Shown here: in pieces, positions 23,469-30,687 of the stretch
Position numbering within the stretch: position 1 is the first letter of the stretch
How the letters are laid out: every line of letters begins with the position of its first letter
NCBI RefSeq assembly: GCF_000153305.1
Contig: NZ_CH724107.1
Span: 1,335,520 to 1,374,910 of the forward strand
Origin: Oceanicola granulosus HTCC2516
GTDB taxonomy: Bacteria > Pseudomonadota > Alphaproteobacteria > Rhodobacterales > Rhodobacteraceae
Direction of reading: 5' to 3'
DNA length: 39,391 bases
Program-made: the position numbers and the translations under genes
The notes under the pieces: generated by a model
Seen by the model: only the letters and a program-made list of their open reading frames with translations
Databases searched by the model: none
Told to the model about the DNA's origin: nothing

Positions 23469-23867
23469 TTGGAGGAGGTGCAGCGTGGGGAGAGGGCGCA
23501 GGTCCGCGCACTGCTCGTCGAGGACGAGGCGCTGATCGGGCTGCTGCTGGAAGGCTACCTCAACGACCTCGGCATCACCGACATCGAGACCGCCGGCAGC
23601 GTCGGCGACGGCCTCGCGCTCGCGGGCGGTGCCCCGTTCGACTTCGCGCTGCTCGACGTCAACCTGCTGGGCGAGCGCTCCGACCCGATCGCCGACCTGC
23701 TCACCCACCGCGCCGGACCCTTCGCCTTCGCCACCGGGTATGGCCGCGACGGCATCTGCCCGCGCCACGCCGCGCGGCCGGAGCTCGTGAAGCCGCCGAT
23801 CTTCGGCGACCTGCGGGACGTGGTGGCGGGCCTGCTCGGCTGGAACGGCGACGGGAGGCGGGGGTAG
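23469..23867 (+). CDS. single-domain response regulator
   Basis: A 132-residue CheY-like receiver without output domain. Visible are the acidic pair in LLVEDEALIG, phospho-acceptor Asp63 in FALLDVNLLG, the switch threonine in FATGYG, and Lys108 in LVKPPI. Start TTG at 23469 has AGGAG at 23458-23462 with 6-nt spacing; GTG at 23445 and 23478 are in-frame alternatives with poorer sites. It follows the HWE kinase by 34 nt and precedes the antiporter by 4 nt. It probably accepts phosphate from that kinase and acts by protein contact rather than DNA binding. Confidence 0.88.
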   Translation: MEEVQRGERAQVRALLVEDEALIGLLLEGYLNDLGITDIETAGSVGDGLALAGGAPFDFALLDVNLLGERSDPIADLLTHRAGPFAFATGYGRDGICPRHAARPELVKPPIFGDLRDVVAGLLGWNGDGRRG

Positions 23868-23871
23868 GCCC

Positions 23872-25128
23872 ATGCAGAACGAGCCCTTCTTCGGCCTCAA
23901 TCCCTACCACATCGTGCTCGTCGTGCTCGGCGCGACGATCATCGTCGCGCGCTGGCTGCCGCGGCTTGTGTCGCACCGGGAGCCGGCCGCCGCGCCGCTG
24001 ATGATCCTGTTCGGCGCGGGCATCTCGCTGCTGCTGCCCGAGCTCGTCACCCTGCCCGACCCGCGCGAGACGCCGCTGCCGTGGGAGCTGGTCAGCGAGC
24101 TGACCGTCATCATCGCGCTGTTCGGCGCGGGGATGCGGATCGACGACCTGACGCCGTGGCGGCGCTGGGGGCCGACGGCGCGGCTGCTCGCCATCGCGAT
24201 GCCGCTGACGATCTTCGCCGTCGCCGCGCTCGGCGTGTGGCTGGCGGGGCTGACGCTGGCCGGGGCGATCCTGCTCGGCGCGGTGCTCGCCCCGACCGAC
24301 CCGGTGCTCGCCGCCGACGTGCAGGTCGGCCCGCCGCAGGAAGGCGCGGAGCACCCGGTGCGCTTCACCCTGACCACCGAGGCCGGGCTCAACGACGGCC
24401 TCGCCTTCCCGTTCGTCTATCTCGGCCTGATCATCGCCGCCGAGGGCACCACCTCGGGCTCGCTCGCCTTCGACTGGCTGCTGCGCGACGTGCTCTACCG
24501 CATCCTCGTCGGCGCGGCGATGGGCTGGCTCGGCGGGCGCGCGCTCGGGCTCGTGCTGTTCCACATCCCGCGCGATGCGGCGCTGGCCGAGACGAGTTCG
24601 GGGATCATCGCGCTGGCGGGAGTGCTGCTGTGCTACGGCTCGACGGAACTGCTCGAGGGCTACGGCTTCATCTCCGTCGCCGTGCTCGGCCTGACCCTGC
24701 GCCGCATCGAGCAGAACCACACCTTCCACCGCCGCCTGCACGACTTCTCGGAATCGATCGAGCACGCGCTCACCGCGCTGCTGCTGGTGGCGCTCGGAAC
24801 GGTGCTGCCGCTGCTGTTCCTAGACCTGACCTGGGTGCAGGTGCTGATCGCGGTGCTGCTGCTGCTCGTGGTCCGCCCCGTCGCCGGCTGGCTGTCGCTG
24901 ATCGGCAGCAACCTGCCCAACCGCGACCGCGCCATCGCGTCGGTCTACGGGGTGCGGGGGATCGGGTCGATCTACTACCTCTGCTACGCCGGCAGCCACA
25001 TGGAGTTTCACAACGAGGAGGCGCTCTGGTCGCTCGTGGCGCTGGTGATCCTCGTCTCCACCTTCCTGCACGGGTTCAGCGTCGGCTGGGCGATGGAGCA
25101 CGCCTCGGAGCAGACCGAGGAGCAGTAA
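23872..25128 (+). CDS. CPA1-family Na+(K+)/H+ antiporter
   Basis: The 418-residue protein has about 12 membrane segments and CPA1 motifs: LGAVLAPTDPVLAADVQVG and TEAGLNDGLAFP, the latter containing the Asn-Asp ion-binding pair. No C-terminal RCK/TrkA domain is present; the cytosolic tail ends soon after the last helix. Expected to exchange external protons for cytosolic Na+ or K+ in pH and salt homeostasis. The ATG at 23872 starts 4 nt after the response regulator stop, with GGGAGG at 23853-23858 inside that gene. It is therefore probably co-transcribed with the kinase and regulator. Confidence 0.92.
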   Translation: MQNEPFFGLNPYHIVLVVLGATIIVARWLPRLVSHREPAAAPLMILFGAGISLLLPELVTLPDPRETPLPWELVSELTVIIALFGAGMRIDDLTPWRRWGPTARLLAIAMPLTIFAVAALGVWLAGLTLAGAILLGAVLAPTDPVLAADVQVGPPQEGAEHPVRFTLTTEAGLNDGLAFPFVYLGLIIAAEGTTSGSLAFDWLLRDVLYRILVGAAMGWLGGRALGLVLFHIPRDAALAETSSGIIALAGVLLCYGSTELLEGYGFISVAVLGLTLRRIEQNHTFHRRLHDFSESIEHALTALLLVALGTVLPLLFLDLTWVQVLIAVLLLLVVRPVAGWLSLIGSNLPNRDRAIASVYGVRGIGSIYYLCYAGSHMEFHNEEALWSLVALVILVSTFLHGFSVGWAMEHASEQTEEQ

Positions 25129-25140
25129 TCCCTTGCGCGC

Positions 25141-25166
25141 GCAACATGAATGGTTATTCATGTTGC
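25141..25166. promoter_or_regulatory. perfect 26-bp inverted repeat, likely TetR autoregulatory operator
   Basis: Arms GCAACATGAAT (25141-25151) and ATTCATGTTGC (25156-25166) pair perfectly around GGTT. It sits in the 41-nt gap between the antiporter stop and the TetR-family start. The core TGAAT-N4-ATTCA has the form of operators bound by acyl-CoA-responsive TetR regulators. Confidence 0.8.
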
Positions 25167-25169
25167 ACC

Positions 25170-25766
25170 ATGAGGAGCATCCCCGCCCCCAAGACCAAGC
25201 GCGGCCTCGCCCGGCGAGCGAAGATCCTGCGCGCGGCCGAGGAGGTGATCGGCCAGAGCGGCTTCTCCGCCGCCACCATCGCCGACATCACCCGCGCCGC
25301 CGAGACGGCGCTGGGCACGTTCTACATCTACTTCACCTCCAAGGAGGAAGTGTTCCACGAGCTGGTGCTCGAGATGGGCCGCACCACCCGCGCCAGCGTC
25401 ACCCAGGCCGTCGCGGGGGCCGCCGACCGGCTCGAGGCCGAGCGGGCGGGGCTGCGCGCGTTCCTGTCGTTCGTCGAGGAGCGCCCGGCGCTGTACCGCA
25501 TCGTCGAGGAGGCGCGCTTCGTCGACCCGGACGCCTACCGCGACTACTTCTCGAGCTTCGCCGAGGCCTACGCCGACCAGCTGCGCGCGGCGGCGGGGGC
25601 GGGAGAGATCTCCGAGGGCGACGCCGAGGTGCGGGCCTGGGCGCTGATGGGGGTGGCCAAGACGCTGGGCGAGCGCTTCGTGCTCTGGGACGACACCCCG
25701 GACCTCGAGCGCGTCGTGGACAGCGCCTTCGCGCTGATCCGCGACGGGCTGGCGCCGGCGCGATGA
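25170..25766 (+). CDS. TetR-family regulator of the acyl-CoA operon
   Basis: A 198-residue TetR protein. The N-terminal HTH (about 8-58) reads RRAKILRAAEEVIGQSGFS, then AATIADITRAAETALGTFYIYFTSKEEVF (given here in parts). The C-terminal ligand domain carries FVEERPALYRIVEEARFVDP. Start: ATG at 25170 is preferred over ATG at 25146 because the latter lies inside the 26-bp operator. No Shine-Dalgarno precedes either, so translation may be leaderless. Adjacent acyl-CoA genes suggest it responds to an acyl-CoA or fatty acid and represses itself and the genes downstream (9-nt gap to the ligase). Confidence 0.9.
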   Translation: MRSIPAPKTKRGLARRAKILRAAEEVIGQSGFSAATIADITRAAETALGTFYIYFTSKEEVFHELVLEMGRTTRASVTQAVAGAADRLEAERAGLRAFLSFVEERPALYRIVEEARFVDPDAYRDYFSSFAEAYADQLRAAAGAGEISEGDAEVRAWALMGVAKTLGERFVLWDDTPDLERVVDSAFALIRDGLAPAR

Positions 25767-25775
25767 GCGGGCGCG

Positions 25776-27245
25776 ATGTTTGACACCATTCCCGACATGG
25801 CCGCGAGCCGCGCGGCTCTCTCGCCCGGCGCGCTGGCCTTCCGCTGCCGGCGCGACTGGACCTTCGCCGAGGTCGACGCCGCCGCCTCCGGCATCGCCGC
25901 CGGTCTGACCGCCTCCGGCCTCGCCGAGGGCGACCGGCTCGCGATCCTGTGCCACAACGCCGCCGAGTTCTTCCTGACGCTGTTCGCCTGCCAGAAGACC
26001 GGGATCATCCTGTGCCCGCTCAACTGGCGCCAGCCCGCGCCCGAGCTGCTCGACACGCTCGCGCCCGTCGCGCCCCGTGCGCTGCTCCACGACGCCGCCC
26101 ATGCCGGCCTCGCCGCCGAGATCGCGCGAGCGGCCTCTCTGGAGCGGCACGATTTCGCGCGGCTCATGGAGTGGGCCGCCCTGCCCGGCCCCGCGCCGGT
26201 GCCGGTGCCGGCGGGGCGGCCCTGGTACCTGCTGTTCACCTCCGGCACGACGGGGCGGCCCAAGGCGGTGATCCAGACCGCGCGGATGGCCTGGGCCAAC
26301 GCGCTCAACGCGATGCAGGCGACGGGGCTCGGCGCGGCGGACCGCTCCGTCAACTACCTGCCGCTGTTCCACACCGCCGGGATCAACCTCTTCACCCTGC
26401 CGATCTTCCTCGCCGGGGGCAGCTCGACGATCCTGCCGAAGTTCGACGCGGCCGCGCTGCTCGCGCTCTGCCGCGCGGGCGAGGTGAGCCAGTTCTTCGG
26501 GGTGCCCGCGATCTACCGCGCCTTCAGCCTCGACGAGGGGGTGGGCGAGGTCGACTGGTCGGCGATCCGCTGCGGCTGCGGCGGCGCGCCCCTGCCCGAG
26601 CCGCTGATCCGGCTGTTCGCGGGCCTCGGCGCGCGGGTGCTCAACGGCTACGGCATGACCGAGACCGGCCCGATGGGCACGCTGATGGACCCGGCCTCGG
26701 CGGAAACCAAGATCGGTTCGGTCGGCAAGGCGCAGATGCTCAGCGAGCTGCGCCTCGACGGCGTCGCTCCGGGCGCGGAGGGCACGGGCGAGATCCAGTG
26801 GCGCGGGCCCTCGATCACGCCGGGCTACTACGGCGACCGGGCCGCCACCGAGGCGGCGTTCACCGCCGACGGCTGGCTCAGGACCGGCGACATCGGGCGG
26901 CGCGACGCGGACGGCGACCTCTACCTGATCGACCGGCTCAAGGACATGTTCATCTCGGGCGGCGAGAACGTCTACCCGGCGGAGGTCGAGCGGGTGCTGC
27001 ACGACCACCCGGCGATCCTCGAGGCCGCCGTCGTCGGCGTGCCCGACGACCGCTGGGGCGAGACCGGCGCGGCGTGCCTGCTGCTGCGCCCGGGCGCGAC
27101 GCTCGAGGCGGCGGCGCTGCGGGACTGGTGCCGCGCCCGGCTCGCGGCCTACAAGGTGCCGGCGCGCATCGAGGTGATGGACGACTTCCCGCGCACGGCG
27201 GCGGGCAAGGTGAGGAAGGCCGACCTGCGCGAGCGGCTGGCATGA
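25776..27245 (+). CDS. AMP-forming acyl-CoA synthetase
   Basis: A 489-residue ANL-superfamily ligase. The P-loop-like motif LLFTSGTTGRPKAV lies near residue 155, followed by NGYGMTETGP (A5), GWLRTGDIGRRDADGDLYLIDR (A7-A8 hinge, in two parts) and MFISGGENVYPAEVE. The catalytic lysine lies in RTAAGKVRK at the C-terminus. The enzyme activates a carboxylic acid to its acyl-AMP and then acyl-CoA. Chain length cannot be read from sequence; its compact length suits short or medium substrates. It follows TetR by 9 nt and overlaps the next gene by 4 nt, so the four genes form one operon. Confidence 0.93.
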   Translation: MFDTIPDMAASRAALSPGALAFRCRRDWTFAEVDAAASGIAAGLTASGLAEGDRLAILCHNAAEFFLTLFACQKTGIILCPLNWRQPAPELLDTLAPVAPRALLHDAAHAGLAAEIARAASLERHDFARLMEWAALPGPAPVPVPAGRPWYLLFTSGTTGRPKAVIQTARMAWANALNAMQATGLGAADRSVNYLPLFHTAGINLFTLPIFLAGGSSTILPKFDAAALLALCRAGEVSQFFGVPAIYRAFSLDEGVGEVDWSAIRCGCGGAPLPEPLIRLFAGLGARVLNGYGMTETGPMGTLMDPASAETKIGSVGKAQMLSELRLDGVAPGAEGTGEIQWRGPSITPGYYGDRAATEAAFTADGWLRTGDIGRRDADGDLYLIDRLKDMFISGGENVYPAEVERVLHDHPAILEAAVVGVPDDRWGETGAACLLLRPGATLEAAALRDWCRARLAAYKVPARIEVMDDFPRTAAGKVRKADLRERLA

Positions 27246-27595
27246 GGATCGACCTCAGCGCCGAGTGGACGCCCGCGCAGGCCGAATTCGACGCCTTCGC
27301 CCGGCTCTCGGGCGACGACAACCCGATCCACACCGACCCGGCCTACGCCGCGCGCACGCCCTTCGGGCGCACCGTCAGCCACGGGATGCTGATCTACGCC
27401 CGCCTCTGGGGCCTGCTGCACAGCGCCCGGCCCGGGACGGCGGAGCGGCGGCAGGCGCTGATGTTCCCCGCGCCGTGCTTCGCGGACGAGCCGGTGACGC
27501 TGACGGTTGCGGGCGAGGCTCCCGGCCGGCTGGCGCTGCGCGCGGTGCGTGGCGACGGGGCGGAGGTGCTGGTGGGCGAGGCGGAGGTGGATTGA
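27242..27595 (+). CDS. MaoC-like (R)-specific enoyl-CoA hydratase, motif intact
   Basis: A 117-residue single hot-dog domain. It keeps the hydratase-2 motif SGDDNPIHTDPAYA (catalytic Asp and His) and the following TVSHGMLIYARLWGLL helix. Family members hydrate trans-2-enoyl-CoA or act as dehydratases. It overlaps the acyl-CoA synthetase by 4 nt (ATGA) and the next gene by 1 nt (TGATG). It lacks the usual PGxGxxY segment after the helix, which is instead present in the neighbouring protein, so the two may form one heterodimeric enzyme. Confidence 0.85.
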   Translation: MRIDLSAEWTPAQAEFDAFARLSGDDNPIHTDPAYAARTPFGRTVSHGMLIYARLWGLLHSARPGTAERRQALMFPAPCFADEPVTLTVAGEAPGRLALRAVRGDGAEVLVGEAEVD

Positions 27596-27960
27596 TGGAG
27601 ATCGGCCAGAGCGCCGAGCTGCGCCGCCGGATTGGGGCGGCCGAGCTCGCCGGCTTCGCCGCCCTGAGCGGCGGTCCGGTGCCCCGCCACGTCCCCGGGC
27701 CGATGCTCGCGGCGCTGGTCTCCCACCTGCTCGGGGTGGAGCTGCCCGGGCCGGGAACGAACTACCTCAAGCAGGACCTCGCCTTCCCCGCCCCCGCCCC
27801 GCCCGACACCGAGCTGACGGCGCGGGTCGAGATCACCCGGCTGCGCCCCGAGAGCCGCCTCGTCGACCTCTGGGCCAGCTGCCGCCTGCCCGACGGCACG
27901 GTCGTCTGCGAGGGGCGCGCGCTGGTGAAGGCGCCGGCGGAGGCGTTTTGCCGGAGCTGA
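27595..27960 (+). CDS. MaoC-like hot-dog protein lacking the catalytic motif
   Basis: A 121-residue hot-dog domain related to the preceding gene product. After FAALSGG the roughly 15 residues that normally carry D-x-N-P-x-H are missing; the sequence jumps to PVPRHVPGPMLAALVSHLLG. It keeps LPGPGTNYLKQDLAF, LTARVEI and VVCEGRALV, which form the acyl-CoA tunnel in hydratases. It is thus probably non-catalytic on its own and a substrate-binding partner of the gene before it, with which it overlaps by one base. Confidence 0.82.
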   Translation: MEIGQSAELRRRIGAAELAGFAALSGGPVPRHVPGPMLAALVSHLLGVELPGPGTNYLKQDLAFPAPAPPDTELTARVEITRLRPESRLVDLWASCRLPDGTVVCEGRALVKAPAEAFCRS

Positions 27961-28003
27961 GAAATCCCATTGCCTTCGCGCCCTTGCGCGGCAAGTCTGG
28001 CGC

Positions 28004-28669
28004 ATGGGACTGCTCGCACCGCTCCGCCGCCTCGCCGCCCGCACGGTCGGCCACGCCATCGTCTTCGCGGCGCAGGTCATCACCGCCGTGCGCGCCGAGT
28101 GGCGCGGGATCGAGCCGGTGCGGCGGCAGCGGGTGTACTTCGCGAACCACGTCAGCAACGCCGACATGCCGATGATCTGGTCGTGCCTGCCCCCCGCCCT
28201 GCGGCGCGAGACGCGGCCGGTGGCGGCGGCGGATTACTGGCTCGAGACGCCGCTGCGCGCGTTCGTGGGGCCGGAGGTGTTCCGCTGCGTCCTCGTCGAC
28301 CGGCGGCCCGAGGCGCGCACCGAGGATCCGCTCGCGGCGATCCTCGCGGCGCTCGACGAGGGCAGCTCGCTGATCCTGTTTCCCGAGGGCAACCGCAACA
28401 TGACCGACGCGCCGCTGCTGCCGTTCAGGGCGGGGCTGTTCAACATCGGCCGCGCCCGGCCGGACGTGGACCTGGTGCCGACCTGGATCGCCAACCTCAA
28501 CGAGATCATGCCCAAGGGCGAGGTCATCCCGCTGCCGCTGATCTGCACCGTCACCTTCGGCGCGCCGCTTCACGTGCGCGAGGGCGAGGACAAGGACGCC
28601 TTCCTCGCCCGCGCCGCCGACGCGCTCGTCGCGCTCGCCCCCGAACCCCGCCGGAGCGCGGCGGCATGA
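28004..28669 (+). CDS. 1-acyl-sn-glycerol-3-phosphate acyltransferase family (PlsC-like)
   Basis: A 221-residue acyltransferase with the catalytic NHVSNAD motif (48-54, H-x4-D) and the glycerol-phosphate binding FPEGNRN (126-132). It has one N-terminal hydrophobic helix (residues 15-29). Family members transfer a fatty acyl chain to lysophosphatidic acid or another lysolipid at the inner membrane. It starts 43 nt after the hot-dog gene and overlaps the following cytidylyltransferase by 4 nt (ATGA), so the two would act consecutively (lysophosphatidate to phosphatidate to CDP-diacylglycerol). Whether they share the acyl-CoA operon's promoter is open. Confidence 0.9.
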   Translation: MGLLAPLRRLAARTVGHAIVFAAQVITAVRAEWRGIEPVRRQRVYFANHVSNADMPMIWSCLPPALRRETRPVAAADYWLETPLRAFVGPEVFRCVLVDRRPEARTEDPLAAILAALDEGSSLILFPEGNRNMTDAPLLPFRAGLFNIGRARPDVDLVPTWIANLNEIMPKGEVIPLPLICTVTFGAPLHVREGEDKDAFLARAADALVALAPEPRRSAAA

Positions 28670-29610
28670 GCGAGACCGACGGCGACATCCTGCTGCTGTC
28701 GCTCGGGGTGGCGGGGCTGTTGATGGCGCTGACCTTCTTCGGCGAGGTGCTGCGCGCGCGCCAGCCCGAGGGCGCGACCGACCCGGCGGTCGAGACCTAC
28801 ATGATGCGCATCCACTCGTGGTGGGCGATGGTGATCCTGCTGGCGCTGGCGCTGCTGATCGGCTTTCCCGCCGTGCTGGCGCTGTTCGCCTTCGCCTCGT
28901 TCGCGGCGCTGCGCGAGTTCCTCACCTATGCCAACAAGCGCCAGGCCGACCACCTGTCGCTCGCCCTCGCCTTCTTCGCGGTGCTGCCGCTGCAATATGT
29001 CTTCGTCGGCATCCGCCACGAGGGGCTGTTCGGCACCTTCATCCCGGTCTACGCCTTCCTGCTGCTGCCCGTCGTCTCGGCGCTTCGGGGCGATCCGGAG
29101 GCGTTCCTCGTGCGGGTGGCGGAGACCCAGTGGGGCCTGATGACGGCGGTCTACTGCGCCAGCCACGTGCCGGCGCTGATGATCCTCGACATCCCCGGCT
29201 ACGGCCAGCGCGGGCCGCTGCTGATCGTGTTCTTCGTGATGGTGGTGCAGGTGGGCGACCTGGTCGAGTACGCGGCGGGGCGGCGCATCGGGCGGCGGAC
29301 GATCGCGCCGGGGCTGTCGCCGAAGACCTGGGAAGGCGTCGCCGCCGGCCTCGCGAGCGCGGCGCTGCTCGGCGGCGGGCTGGCCTGGATCTCGCCGTTC
29401 GGGCTGTTCGGCGCGATGGCGATGGCCGCCGCCGCCTTCGCCGCGGGCACCGCGGGCAACCTCGTCTTCACCGCGATCAAGCGCGACCGCGGCGTGAAGG
29501 ACTGGTCGCACCTGATCCCCGGTCAGGGCGGGTTCATGGAGCAGCTCGACAGCGTGATCTTCGCCGCGCCGGTGTTCTTCCACCTGACCGGGGCGATCTG
29601 GGCGGTGTGA
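28666..29610 (+). CDS. phosphatidate cytidylyltransferase-like membrane protein (CdsA/YnbB-like)
   Basis: The 314-residue integral membrane protein has about eight hydrophobic segments. The C-terminal CDP-diacylglycerol synthase signature is recognisable but modified: AIKRDRGVKDWSHLIPGQGG then FMEQLDSVIF, where most enzymes have PGHGG and a D-R pair. The second aspartate (QLDS) is kept. It would make CDP-diacylglycerol from phosphatidate and CTP if active. The sequence, with an extra N-terminal helix, resembles accessory cytidylyltransferases paired with PlsC (as in YnbB) rather than the essential CdsA of the frr-dxr locus. Start ATG at 28666 overlaps plsC by 4 nt. Confidence 0.86.
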   Translation: MSETDGDILLLSLGVAGLLMALTFFGEVLRARQPEGATDPAVETYMMRIHSWWAMVILLALALLIGFPAVLALFAFASFAALREFLTYANKRQADHLSLALAFFAVLPLQYVFVGIRHEGLFGTFIPVYAFLLLPVVSALRGDPEAFLVRVAETQWGLMTAVYCASHVPALMILDIPGYGQRGPLLIVFFVMVVQVGDLVEYAAGRRIGRRTIAPGLSPKTWEGVAAGLASAALLGGGLAWISPFGLFGAMAMAAAAFAAGTAGNLVFTAIKRDRGVKDWSHLIPGQGGFMEQLDSVIFAAPVFFHLTGAIWAV

Positions 29611-29639
29611 CGGGGCGGCGTCGTCGTGGGCCGATGGGT

Positions 29640-29744
29640 GCCGGGCTGAAGCCCGGCCTACGGGGCGGAGGCGGCGGCGGTTCTACTGTAGGCCGGGCTT
29701 TAGCCCGGCTGCGACGGCGGGGGCCGGGCTGAAGCCCGGCCTAC
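29640..29744. repeat. cluster of three GTAG REP hairpins (BIME-like)
   Basis: Family A hairpins lie at 29640-29661 (minus), 29688-29709 (plus) and 29723-29744 (minus). Each has arms GCCGGGCT and AGCCCGGC around a 2-nt loop and a GTAG head. The middle copy is inverted with a TT loop. They fill the gap between the convergent cytidylyltransferase and glycosyltransferase genes, where they may stop read-through from both sides. The TAG of the third copy is the glycosyltransferase stop. Confidence 0.85.
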
Positions 29745-30460
29745 TGGGGGTCCGGGCCTAACGCACCGCGATGACGCCAACGCTTCGGGGCGGCCCAGCG
29801 GATGAAGCGGGCGAGGAGGCGCTGGCCGGCGTGCCTGGGCGGGCGCAGCGGGTTGAGGTGGAGGATGATCGGCTTGGGCTGGTCGGAGAACAGCAGCTCG
29901 GAGACCTCGATGATCCGCTTGTTCCATTGCGGCGGCAGGATGTAGAGGCGCAGGTCGTCGGCCTGCCAGATCGCCTCGCGCAGGGTGATCTGGTCGGAGC
30001 GGATGCCGGCCTCGGCGCGCGCGACGTGGTAGGTCTCGCGCCAGCTCTCGAGCAGCGCCCGCGCGCGGCCGTCGGCGCGGTAGAGGATCACGCCGCCGTT
30101 CATCTGTGGAAAGGCGTAGGGCAGCTCGTGGCGCCAGGTGCGGTTCTGGTTGGGGCGCTGCCACATGGGGATGTGGCAGATCGCGACGTCGAAGCGGTCG
30201 AGGAGCGCGAAGACGGGCCGGATGTCGGCGAGCGCGAGGGTGTCGGTGTCGACGTAGAGCGTGCGCGCGAAGGGCGTCTCGGGCAGGCAGTCGACCTTGG
30301 AGCGGCCGTGGGCGGCGGTGACGGGGCGGACGATGTCCCAGCCCTCGGCCAGCTCGGGGCGGTCGGTGAACAGGCACGCCGGCAGCGCCGGGGCGTGGCG
30401 CTTGAAGCTCTCGAGCGCCTTGTTGGCCGCCGTGACGTGCGCCGCGCCGGCGGCGACCAT
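29741..30460 (-). CDS. small putative glycosyltransferase (nucleotide-diphospho-sugar fold)
   Basis: The 239-residue protein resembles GT-A-fold glycosyltransferases. It has an ACLFTDRPELAEGWD segment, then a lysine-containing loop SKVDCLPETPF, and the metal-binding DTD at 71-73 in TLYVDTDTLAL. A product-side MNGGVILYRADGRARALLESW and SDQITLREAI follow. Acceptor and donor are unknown. The ATG at 30460 lies inside the first beta strand (GLLMVAAG), so the true start may be upstream. The only well-spaced ribosome site, AAGGAG, is 7 nt before an ATC codon at 30493-30491. The stop TAG comes from a REP element. Convergent with the cytidylyltransferase gene. Confidence 0.75.
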   Translation of the reverse strand: MVAAGAAHVTAANKALESFKRHAPALPACLFTDRPELAEGWDIVRPVTAAHGRSKVDCLPETPFARTLYVDTDTLALADIRPVFALLDRFDVAICHIPMWQRPNQNRTWRHELPYAFPQMNGGVILYRADGRARALLESWRETYHVARAEAGIRSDQITLREAIWQADDLRLYILPPQWNKRIIEVSELLFSDQPKPIILHLNPLRPPRHAGQRLLARFIRWAAPKRWRHRGALGPDPQ

Positions 30461-30687
30461 CAGCAGGCCGTGATCCTGTCCCGTCTCGGTGATGGCCCCG
30501 CTCCTTCCGCGCGCTGTTCCGCCTCAGGTAGAGCCAGCCGGGGGCCGAGGCAATCGCCATGGCCGCGCTGAAAAAGTTCGTGCGCTAATCGCCAAGACTA
30601 GGCGCGCGGCCTGCGCATGATAGCCTCCTGGAGCGCGCCGTGCCGCGAGAGCGGCGGGGTGGCGGGTCCGACAGGAGGTACGACGAT

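Noticed and set aside
29640-29744. Attachment site or insertion sequence remnant
   Set aside because: The repeated units are complete REP hairpins with GTAG feet; no transposase fragment or target duplication is visible.
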